A stretch of DNA of 10,380 nucleotides from positions 1-10,380 of the forward strand of contig JBDSYA010000106.1 in NCBI GenBank assembly GCA_039925865.1. Reading direction: 5' to 3'. Position 1 is the stretch's first letter, and the number at the start of each line of letters is the position of its first letter. Shown here in pieces: positions 1 through 6,504 of the stretch. Position numbers and translations under genes: made by a program. The notes under the pieces are model-generated. The model was not told the DNA's origin. It was given only the letters and a program-made list of their open reading frames with translations, and ran no database searches. Source of the stretch: JBDSYA01 sp039925865 (GTDB lineage: Bacteria > Bacteroidota > Ignavibacteria > Tepidaquicellales > Tepidaquicellaceae).

Positions 1-84
1 TTTACAAATCAGTTAACCAATTGATTAAAATAAAAAATTCTTTACAAACTTAAATGAGTTTTATTAATGCCGTTTACATATTCT

Positions 85-137
85 TATAATTGCTAATTGA
101 ATTTTTATTACATATTTTCAAAGAAAATAAAGGAGGT
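85..137 (+). promoter_or_regulatory. Leader of the CBS-MntA-HepT cassette: possible -10 and strong SD
   Basis: The 142 nt before the first gene are very AT-rich and hold no ORF I would defend. A perfect TATAAT lies at 85-90, but no convincing -35 sits 16-18 nt upstream of it, so the promoter call is weak. The ribosome binding site is clear: AAGGAGGT at 130-137, leaving about 6 nt before the ATG at 143. This near-perfect anti-SD match stands out because the AAA+ gene, lptD and lpdA in this window have no SD. Confidence 0.4.
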
Positions 138-142
138 CTAAA

Positions 143-580
143 ATGAAAACTCTAAAAGAACTTTTAGGAGACAGACCGTTGCATTTTGTAAAATCCGGAA
201 TGAGTATTCTGGCGACAGCAAAATTCATGGGCTTGCATAATATCGGAGCAGTCCCGGTCCTTGAACAGTCGGAAAAACTTACACTCAAAGGGATTTTTTC
301 TGAAAGAGACCTTATGCGGCGGTGCATCGCCAAGGATATGGATCTTGTTAATACTATTGTAGATGAAGTGATGACAAAAAAAGTGATAGTAATAGAATCA
401 CACGACAGTCCGGATTACTGCCTGCAGATAATGAAGCAGGAAAATATCCGTCATGTTCCGGTTATCGACGGAAAAGACCTTATAGGAATGGTATCGATAA
501 GGGATCTAATGCTGTATGACCTGACAGAGAAAGAAGAAAAGATACAACTTCTTAATTCTTATATACAATTTAACGGATGA
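143..580 (+). CDS. Stand-alone tandem CBS-domain (Bateman module) protein
   Basis: This 145-residue protein consists almost wholly of two CBS domains, at about residues 8-60 and 77-130, with a short C-terminal helix. Both repeats end in the usual CBS signature: GIFSERD at 50-56 and GMVSIRD at 115-121. The Ser/Thr-x-Arg-Asp part commonly contacts the ribose or phosphates of a bound adenine nucleotide. In known families, paired CBS domains bind AMP, ADP, ATP or related ligands and regulate a partner. No fused effector domain is present, so any output must go through another protein. The start is fixed by the strong SD at 130-137. The gene lies 6 nt upstream of a MntA-type antitoxin gene and is probably co-transcribed with it. 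Linkage to the toxin-antitoxin pair could be functional or accidental. Domain identity is secure; the ligand and role are not known. Confidence 0.9.
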   Translation: MKTLKELLGDRPLHFVKSGMSILATAKFMGLHNIGAVPVLEQSEKLTLKGIFSERDLMRRCIAKDMDLVNTIVDEVMTKKVIVIESHDSPDYCLQIMKQENIRHVPVIDGKDLIGMVSIRDLMLYDLTEKEEKIQLLNSYIQFNG

Positions 581-586
581 ATTTTT

Positions 587-883
587 ATGACCGGAAGAGA
601 AATAGAAGTTTTAGAAAAAGCGATAGATATATTAAAAGAAAATTTAAATCCTGATAAGATTATTTTATTTGGGTCCAGGGCTAATGGTAAACACGGAAAG
701 AATGCTGATTTTGATTTAGCCGTTGACATAGTGAAGCCGGATAACAGAACAAGAAGGTTAATAACTGAAAAAATTGATGAAGAAACCGGGTTGTACAGTT
801 TTGATATTGTCTATTTAAGTTCTGTTGATAAAAACTTTAAAGATCTGGTGTTGAAGACCGGAAAGATACTCTATGAAAGATGA
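587..883 (+). CDS. mntA: MntA-type minimal nucleotidyltransferase (antitoxin of HEPN/MNT pair)
   Basis: This 98-residue protein is a minimal nucleotidyltransferase of the polymerase-beta superfamily. It has the diagnostic GSx10DxD motif with exact spacing: G29-S30, ten residues, then D41-F42-D43. A likely third metal-binding aspartate is D73 in the strand SFDIVYL. In the characterised MntA/HepT systems this enzyme neutralises its HEPN partner by transferring AMP units to a tyrosine near the toxin active site. The gene begins 6 nt after the CBS gene stop, and a weak GGA lies about 9 nt before its ATG. Its 3' end overlaps the next gene by 11 nt, the usual layout for a coupled toxin-antitoxin pair. 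All visible catalytic residues are intact, so the enzyme is predicted to be active. Family assignment is firm; the antitoxin role is inferred from the partner gene. Confidence 0.92.
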   Translation: MTGREIEVLEKAIDILKENLNPDKIILFGSRANGKHGKNADFDLAVDIVKPDNRTRRLITEKIDEETGLYSFDIVYLSSVDKNFKDLVLKTGKILYER

Positions 884-1250
884 TTTGAAAGTAGCATTAC
901 ACAGCTTTAACAATGCTTTGACTTCTTTGGAACAGGGACTTAAAGAAGCAAAAAGAGAACTAGAAAAAGACGGGGTTATACAAAGATTTGAATTTACTTT
1001 CGAATTAATGTGGAAGAGTCTGAAAATATTTCTTTATGACGAAGGCATCGAATGTAAATCTCCGCGAGATTGCTTAAGAAAAGCTTTTAAATATGGTATT
1101 ATTAAAAATGAAGAAATTGTTTTAGATATGTTGATTGACAGAAATAACTCAACTCACATTTATAATAAGGACGAATCCGAAGAAATATTTCAAAGAATAA
1201 AAAGTGATTATATCACTGAGTTAAAAAAGATCTATAAAAAAATAAAATAA
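873..1250 (+). CDS. hepT: HepT-type HEPN toxin (HI0074-family nucleotidyltransferase partner)
   Basis: This 125-residue, mainly helical protein belongs to the HI0074-like 'nucleotidyltransferase substrate binding' family, a HEPN subgroup. The N-terminal helix carries the family-typical RFEFTFELMWK stretch at residues 38-48. The HEPN RNase motif is RNNSTHIY at 90-97, giving R90-x4-H95-x-Y97. This matches the RX4HXY form in which Arg and His are needed for RNA cleavage and the Tyr is AMPylated by the paired MntA. The start lies inside the end of mntA (11-nt overlap), so translation is probably coupled, with toxin after antitoxin. The predicted role is a growth-inhibiting endoribonuclease held in check by the upstream enzyme. 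The RNA target cannot be read from the sequence. No truncation or motif loss is seen. Family membership is secure; toxicity is inferred. Confidence 0.9.
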   Translation: MKDDLKVALHSFNNALTSLEQGLKEAKRELEKDGVIQRFEFTFELMWKSLKIFLYDEGIECKSPRDCLRKAFKYGIIKNEEIVLDMLIDRNNSTHIYNKDESEEIFQRIKSDYITELKKIYKKIK

Positions 1251-1255
1251 ACGAT

Positions 1256-1284
1256 TTGAATCTTCAGGTTGGCTAACTTGTTAT
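1256..1284 (+). promoter_or_regulatory. Possible promoter for the AAA+ ATPase gene
   Basis: In the 71-nt gap after hepT, TTGAAT (1256-1261) and TGTTAT (1279-1284) are separated by 17 nt. Each matches the sigma-70 consensus at 4 of 6 positions. No terminator hairpin is visible between hepT and the ATPase gene, so read-through from the cassette is also possible. This is a weak match in an AT-rich region. Confidence 0.2.
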
Positions 1285-1321
1285 CAATTCCGGTTTTACA
1301 AATGCAATTTTAAATTTTATT

Positions 1322-2845
1322 ATGAATTTTAAAGAAATAAAAACGCTGGGCCAGCTAAAGAGCTCAGGCTATAAAGTGCTTTCTGTTAAAGATGAAATTA
1401 GAAATAATCTTATAAAAAAAGTTTCCAAAAAAGAACCTATATTTGAAGGGATTATCGGATATGATAAAACGGTTATTCCGTCGATCGTAAATTCACTTCT
1501 TGCAAAGCACGACATTATACTTCTCGGACTAAGAGGACAGGCAAAAACAAAGATCGCCCGTCTTATCCCGACCTTACTGGATGAATATATACCGATTGTT
1601 AAGGGTTCAGAGATCAACGACAATCCATTAAATCCAATTTCAAAATTTGCAGTTGACCGGATCAGTGAACAAGGTGACAACACAGAAATAGAATGGATCT
1701 CACGTGATCAGAGGTACAGTGAAAAACTTGCAACACCGGATGTAAATATTGCAGATCTAATCGGTGACATTGATCCTATTAAAGCGGCAAATCAGCGGCT
1801 TCACTATTCACATGAAGGTGCAATTCATTTTGGGATTATTCCAAGGACAAACAGGGGAGTGTTTGTAATCAATGAACTTCCCGATCTTCAGCCGAGAATA
1901 CAGGTCGGGCTTTTGAATATCATGCAGGAAAAAGATATACAGATAAGAGGCTTCAATATCAGAATTCCACTTGATGTGCTGATGATCTTTACAGCAAATC
2001 CTGAAGATTATACAAACCGCGGGAATATAATTACTCCACTGAAGGACAGGATCGATTCACAGATCATAACCCATTATCCAAAAGAACTGGAAGACGGTAT
2101 CAAGATCACTGAGACTTATTCCTGGACAGACCGTGACAAGAAAAAGAAACTCGTCATACCATATTATTTCAGAGAGATAATTGAAATGACTGCAATACAG
2201 GCAAGATTAAGTGAATATGTTGATCAGAAATCAGGAGTCAGTGCACGACTTACTATTTCATCCATTGAAAATCTGATCAGTAATGCAGAGAGACGTGCTA
2301 TCATCAATAATGATGATATGATAATGCCGAGAATGTGCGACGCTCTTTCAATAATTCCGGGAATTACAGGTAAGGTGGAGCTTGTATTTGAAGGTGAGCA
2401 GGAAGGGGCAACTAAAGTTGCAAGGGCACTGGTGTCAAAATCTGTCCGAGAAATATACAAGAAGTATTTTCCCGATCCTCTGATGAAAAGAAAGAAGGTT
2501 ACATCGGAGAAAGAAGTGAAGGATCCATATTCAGAAATTGTCGAATGGTTTCAGTATGGAGGTAAGGTCAATGTGAAAGATGATATGACATTCAAGGAAT
2601 ATTATACTGAGCTTAAAAAAGTTGACGGGCTTGAAAAATTTGTGAAAAAATTTCCGCAGTATTACGAAAGTGAGCAGGAGCTGGCTTCTCTGATGGAATT
2701 TGTGCTGGACGGTCTTCACCAGAATTCAAAAATTGCAAAAGCCGAAATAGATATGCAGGTTATTTATAAAGATCTTGTCGGAAGTATGTTTACTCAGGGT
2801 GAAAGCGGGAGTTATGGCGGATTTGAAGATGATTATTACCGGTAA
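1322..2845 (+). CDS. MoxR/magnesium-chelatase-like AAA+ ATPase
   Basis: This 507-residue protein has an N-terminal AAA+ module of the MoxR/ChlI-BchI clade. The Walker A motif is GLRGQAKT at 69-76. The Walker B region is VFVINELPDL at 180-189, with Asn184 where most AAA+ proteins have Asp, followed by the catalytic Glu185. Sensor 1 is N226 in FTANPEDY, a likely arginine finger is R243 (KDR), and sensor 2 is R309 in SGVSARL. The last 120 or so residues are helical, charged and not assignable. As I recall it, the same Asn-Glu variant is seen in mycobacterial Rv0958-like 'magnesium chelatase' proteins, so it is probably a subfamily trait. Such ATPases usually remodel or load a substrate together with a VWA-domain partner, but none is encoded next door. 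No bacteriochlorophyll gene is nearby, so true Mg-chelatase function is unlikely. There is no SD before the ATG. Confidence 0.85.
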   Translation: MNFKEIKTLGQLKSSGYKVLSVKDEIRNNLIKKVSKKEPIFEGIIGYDKTVIPSIVNSLLAKHDIILLGLRGQAKTKIARLIPTLLDEYIPIVKGSEINDNPLNPISKFAVDRISEQGDNTEIEWISRDQRYSEKLATPDVNIADLIGDIDPIKAANQRLHYSHEGAIHFGIIPRTNRGVFVINELPDLQPRIQVGLLNIMQEKDIQIRGFNIRIPLDVLMIFTANPEDYTNRGNIITPLKDRIDSQIITHYPKELEDGIKITETYSWTDRDKKKKLVIPYYFREIIEMTAIQARLSEYVDQKSGVSARLTISSIENLISNAERRAIINNDDMIMPRMCDALSIIPGITGKVELVFEGEQEGATKVARALVSKSVREIYKKYFPDPLMKRKKVTSEKEVKDPYSEIVEWFQYGGKVNVKDDMTFKEYYTELKKVDGLEKFVKKFPQYYESEQELASLMEFVLDGLHQNSKIAKAEIDMQVIYKDLVGSMFTQGESGSYGGFEDDYYR

Positions 2846-2852
2846 TTTTTTT
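2835..2852 (+). terminator. Weak candidate terminator at the end of the AAA+ gene
   Basis: A perfect 12-bp palindrome, ATTACCGGTAAT (2835-2846), spans the stop codon and runs straight into seven T residues (2846-2852). The T-run fits an intrinsic terminator. As RNA, however, the stem would be only about 4 bp around a CCGG loop, so it may not work alone. Confidence 0.25.
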
Positions 2853-3057
2853 AAAACTTCGCACCATTCCACTGAGTCATTCAGTTTACAATTAGTGTAC
2901 AATAGATGTTAAACGGTTTGAAATGATTTCAGCTAATATTAATGTATGCGTAGAATGTTTAAGATAAAAGCATTCATTTTATATTTTAAAATTACCATTC
3001 AGCTTTACAGATTTATTATATTTTTTTAATCAACCTTTTTCCGTAAAATGATAATTC
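2846..3057. other. 212-nt intergenic region before lptD
   Basis: I see no ORF or RNA gene here. The region is AT-rich and holds only weak dyads: ACTGA/TCAGT at about 2870-2884 and GAATG/CATTC at 2953-2975, the latter followed by a T-rich stretch. No convincing promoter hexamer pair is visible ahead of lptD, and there is no SD in front of its ATG. The gap and the candidate terminator at its left end suggest that lptD starts a new transcript. Confidence 0.4.
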
Positions 3058-5625
3058 ATGAAGAAATATTTTTTCATATACATTATTATACTTACAGGGA
3101 ATATTTGCCTTTCACAGACTTTCAGTGATTCGCTCAATATAAAAACCATTCCGGATACAACTATCCTTCAACCTACAGAAATTACAGACACTAACAGGGT
3201 GGCTGAATCTGATGTTGATGCAATAATTTATTATTCTTCTAAAGACTCACTTGTTTATGATCTGAAAAATAAAAAAGTCTTTTTATATAATGAAGCGAAG
3301 CTGACCTATAAAGACCTTAAACTTGACGCCGGAAGAATTACAATTGATCAGGAACTGCTGTTGCTCGAAGCATACGGAATACCGGATTCAGTAAAAGAAG
3401 GAAAGTTTATTCAGACTCCGCTTATGTTTCAGGGATCGGATAAATATGAAGGTGCCCGTCTTACATATAATTTCAAAACACAGCAGGGTAGTGTTTCCAT
3501 GGGTTTCAGTGAGGCAGAAGTAGGATACTATTTCGGAGATAAGATAAAAAAAGTAACGAGTGATGTGCTGTTCATTAAAAACGGAATTTATACAACTTCT
3601 ACAGACAGGGAAGATCCTGAATATTATTTCCTTTCTCCAAAAATGAAAGTGATCCCAAATGATAAAGTAATTGCACAGTCAGTCTTTCTTTACATTGAAG
3701 GTGTTCCGCTTTTCTGGCTGCCGTTCGCAATTTTTCCTAATAAATCAGGAAGATCATCAGGGCTTATCCCTCCTACATTTGGAGATGATGCAAGCTATGG
3801 TAAGTATATTTCAAAGCTGGGGTATTTTTGGGCAATAAATAATTTTACCGACCTCGCACTAACCGGAAGTTTCTTTACAAAAGGCAGAATAGATATTTAC
3901 GGAAGATTCAGATATGCTTCAAAATATAATTTCACAGGAAGTATTGACGGAGGCTATTCAAGGATAAGAGTTGGTGAAACTACAGATGTAGGTACTAACA
4001 GATCGGATGCATGGGGGCTTAATGTTTATCACAATCACCAAATAAATCCCACTTCCAGACTCGATGCTAATCTTGGATTTGTCAGCAGTAAGAATTTTTA
4101 CAATGTCACTACAAATTCATTGCCGGAACTTCTGCTTCAGAATGTTTTATCTAATCTTACTTATTCAAAAATCTGGGAAGGCACTCCATATTCATTTAAC
4201 CTTAATTATTTCAGAGATCAAAATCTTCAGACCGGTGACGTCACCGAACGTGTTCCATTGGTGAATTTTATGATTTCACAGACCTTCCCTTTTGAATCCA
4301 AACTATCAAAATCATATAATAAAAAATTCTATGAATACTTAAATTTTTCTTACAACGGAAGCCTTCTAAGCAACAGAGTCAAACGAACTCTGAAAACCAA
4401 CTTAAACCTTGACAGTACATACAACGACTGGCGATCAGGATTAAGACATTTTGTCGGAATTGGATTAACTCCGAAATTTGAGTTCATTAATATTGCTCCG
4501 TTTTTTAATTACAATGAAATCTGGTATCATAAATATGTCAATAAAACTTTCAATCCTTCTGACAGCTCTGTGACAACAACAGACATTAACGGTTTCAAGG
4601 CATTGAGATATTTTACTACGGGTGTAAGTTTTTCTACTAATTTTGTTGGAATCTTTACGCCGAAAATTTTTAATGTTACGGGAATCAGGCATAAGATTAC
4701 ACCCTCAATTGTATATAATTTCCAGCCGGACTTTTCAAAACCATCTTATGGATATTATAACACATACCGGAATGCCTCAGGTCAGGAAATTAAATATTCG
4801 ATTTTTGAAAAGGAAGTTTTCGGAAGCGCCCCGTCAAATGAATCGCAATCGCTGTCGTTTAATTTAGGAAATGTATTTGAAATGAAAACGAGAGTAAATG
4901 ATTCAACAGAAAATAAGTTTCAGTTACTTAATTTTGATGCGGGAATAAATTATAATTTTGCTGCGGACTCACTGAAATTCTCTGAACTCGGGACAAGCTT
5001 CCGGACAAACATCGGCAGTTTTCTCAATATTTCGGGAGGTGCGTCTTTTAATTTATATAAGTACGACCGGGTCTCTGATACAAGAATTAATAAATTCCTG
5101 ATAGATACGGATGGAAAACTTGCCAACCTTACAAATTTTAATTTGAGCATGACAACATCTTTTGACTTTGGATTTTCAAACAGAAAAACCCGTGTAACAG
5201 AAGCTGATACACTTGCCAAAATAGATTCTGTTACAAACCCAAGAGACTACAAGGACATTAGAACAAATAAAATAGATGAAGTTTCGTTTGATATTCCTTT
5301 TACAGGAGGACTTGGATTTTATTATGCCGAATCCCGGCCTACACCATTATTAGCGAACAGGATTTCGAATTTAACCGGAAATATTGCATTTAACTTAACG
5401 GACAAATGGAGGTTTACATTTTCAACAAGTTATGATGTAATTAACAAACAAATCACTGCGCCTTACATAACGGCTTACAGGGATCTGAATTCCTGGGAAC
5501 TGAACTTTAACTGGTATCCCACTGGAATTTACAGAGGATTCTCACTGGAAATACGCATCAAAGCACCACAGCTTAGAGATATTAAAGTAACCAAGCAAAC
5601 AAACTCAAGAGGAGTTTTCAATTGA
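3058..5625 (+). CDS. lptD: LPS-assembly outer membrane protein LptD (OstA-like)
   Basis: This 855-residue secreted protein has an N-terminal signal peptide, with hydrophobic residues 4-18 and probable cleavage after CLS at 17-19. The OstA/LptA-like beta-jellyroll follows at about 50-200. The LptD barrel domain opens at about 212 with YIEGVPLFWLPFAIFPNKSG and RSSG, a strong family signature. The remainder is alternating beta-strand sequence expected of a large barrel. LptD is the outer-membrane channel that, with the lipoprotein LptE, inserts lipopolysaccharide into the outer leaflet. The mature protein contains no cysteine; the only Cys is in the signal peptide. The disulfides that link the domains of the E. 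coli protein are therefore absent. 'NIC' in the signal region is not a good lipobox, so a lipoprotein is unlikely. The stop codon overlaps the dapF start. The family call rests on signature segments and overall architecture. Confidence 0.88.
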   Translation: MKKYFFIYIIILTGNICLSQTFSDSLNIKTIPDTTILQPTEITDTNRVAESDVDAIIYYSSKDSLVYDLKNKKVFLYNEAKLTYKDLKLDAGRITIDQELLLLEAYGIPDSVKEGKFIQTPLMFQGSDKYEGARLTYNFKTQQGSVSMGFSEAEVGYYFGDKIKKVTSDVLFIKNGIYTTSTDREDPEYYFLSPKMKVIPNDKVIAQSVFLYIEGVPLFWLPFAIFPNKSGRSSGLIPPTFGDDASYGKYISKLGYFWAINNFTDLALTGSFFTKGRIDIYGRFRYASKYNFTGSIDGGYSRIRVGETTDVGTNRSDAWGLNVYHNHQINPTSRLDANLGFVSSKNFYNVTTNSLPELLLQNVLSNLTYSKIWEGTPYSFNLNYFRDQNLQTGDVTERVPLVNFMISQTFPFESKLSKSYNKKFYEYLNFSYNGSLLSNRVKRTLKTNLNLDSTYNDWRSGLRHFVGIGLTPKFEFINIAPFFNYNEIWYHKYVNKTFNPSDSSVTTTDINGFKALRYFTTGVSFSTNFVGIFTPKIFNVTGIRHKITPSIVYNFQPDFSKPSYGYYNTYRNASGQEIKYSIFEKEVFGSAPSNESQSLSFNLGNVFEMKTRVNDSTENKFQLLNFDAGINYNFAADSLKFSELGTSFRTNIGSFLNISGGASFNLYKYDRVSDTRINKFLIDTDGKLANLTNFNLSMTTSFDFGFSNRKTRVTEADTLAKIDSVTNPRDYKDIRTNKIDEVSFDIPFTGGLGFYYAESRPTPLLANRISNLTGNIAFNLTDKWRFTFSTSYDVINKQITAPYITAYRDLNSWELNFNWYPTGIYRGFSLEIRIKAPQLRDIKVTKQTNSRGVFN
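5608..5624 (+). promoter_or_regulatory. SD site and TTG start of dapF inside the lptD 3' end
   Basis: AGAGGAG at 5608-5614 lies 7 nt before a TTG at 5622-5624, within the last codons of lptD. The lptD stop TGA (5623-5625) and the TTG start share bases in the string TTGA. The next ATG codons (from about 5661) would remove the conserved first strand of DapF including Asn10, so TTG is the credible start. The layout points to translational coupling. Confidence 0.75.
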
Positions 5626-6446
5626 TTCAAAAATATTCGGGAGCCGGCAATAAATTTATTATGATGAATAATCTTGATAATAAAATTGCTGATCATGAAA
5701 AAACTGTTCTCGATCTCACATCCGATGTAATTAATCATGACGCTGACGGAGTCATCTTTGTTGAAAAATCCAACACTTCAGATTTTAAAATGAATTATTT
5801 TAATAAAGATGGCACCGGTGATGCGCTTTGCGGTAACGGATTAAGATGTACAGTAAAATTTATAAATGATAATCTGATTTCAGAAAAAAAAGATCTTAAA
5901 ATTGAAGCTGTAAATAAAATTTATTATTGCAAGGCATCTGACGATGATCAGATTTCTGTTTTATTTCCTCCGCCAACAATCATCAAATCAAATTTCAAAC
6001 TCAAGGTGCATTTTCAGGATTGGTGGGAATTACTTAACTGCTCATATGTAGAGTGCGGATCTCCGCATATTGTAGTTTTTATTGATGAGATACAAAAACC
6101 CAGGATCAGCAGTCTGGATGAAATTAATATTAATGAGTGGGGAAGAAATATCAGGATGCATAAAGACCTTTTGCCTGACGGCGCAAATGTAAACTTTGTG
6201 AAAGTACTTTCTAAAGAAAGAGGTGAAATTGAGATCAGAAGTTATGAACGGGGAGTCGAAGGTGAAACTCTTGCATGCGGAACAGGCGCGCTTTCTTCTG
6301 CATTGATTTTTTACCTGATAGTCAATGAAGCCAATCCTGTACAGGTATTAACCCGGTCTAAAGAATATCTTACTATAGAGTTTAATATTGGTGAAGAAAA
6401 TTTACTTGGAATAACAATGACAGGTAATGCCTGCAGATACAAATAA
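5622..6446 (+). CDS. dapF: Diaminopimelate epimerase
   Basis: This 274-residue protein is the cytoplasmic enzyme that converts LL- to meso-diaminopimelate for lysine and peptidoglycan synthesis. Both catalytic cysteines are present: C70 in ALCGNGLR (68-75) and C219 in LACGTGA (217-223). Other active-site segments are GAGN (7-10), GSPH (146-149), DGANVNF (186-192) and ERGVEGET (209-216). The two halves fit the pseudo-symmetric DapF fold and the length is normal. Two small oddities are GAGNKF where GxGNDF is usual, and Ser147 where many enzymes have Asn. It starts at TTG, overlaps the lptD stop by 4 nt, and has its own SD. A strong hairpin lies directly after its stop codon. Function is assigned with high confidence from the paired cysteine motifs. 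Confidence 0.95.
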   Translation: MIQKYSGAGNKFIMMNNLDNKIADHEKTVLDLTSDVINHDADGVIFVEKSNTSDFKMNYFNKDGTGDALCGNGLRCTVKFINDNLISEKKDLKIEAVNKIYYCKASDDDQISVLFPPPTIIKSNFKLKVHFQDWWELLNCSYVECGSPHIVVFIDEIQKPRISSLDEININEWGRNIRMHKDLLPDGANVNFVKVLSKERGEIEIRSYERGVEGETLACGTGALSSALIFYLIVNEANPVQVLTRSKEYLTIEFNIGEENLLGITMTGNACRYK

Positions 6447-6482
6447 AATAAGGGTGCTGAAATTTCTTTCAGCACCCTTATT
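6447..6482. terminator. Bidirectional intrinsic terminator between convergent genes
   Basis: A perfect 16-bp inverted repeat is formed by 6447-6462 and 6467-6482 around the 4-nt loop TTTC. The stem core is GGGTGCTGAAA/TTTCAGCACCC, and the AT-rich outer pairs supply U-rich tails on both strands. It begins immediately after the dapF stop and ends 22 nt from the stop of the opposing gene, so it can terminate both transcripts. Confidence 0.9.
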
Positions 6483-6504
6483 TAAATCTAAATATAAAAA
6501 CTTC

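Noticed and set aside
1369..1683. Antisense open frame of 104 codons inside the AAA+ gene
   Set aside because: It lies wholly opposite a well-supported AAA+ domain, has no recognisable motif, and looks like a shadow of the coding strand.
1322..2845. True magnesium chelatase subunit for chlorophyll synthesis
   Set aside because: No bacteriochlorophyll genes are nearby, and the Asn-Glu Walker B and C-terminal region fit the MoxR-like non-photosynthetic subgroup better.
4465..4867. Short frames on both strands within lptD
   Set aside because: They are covered by a continuous barrel-coding frame and have no family signal or start context.
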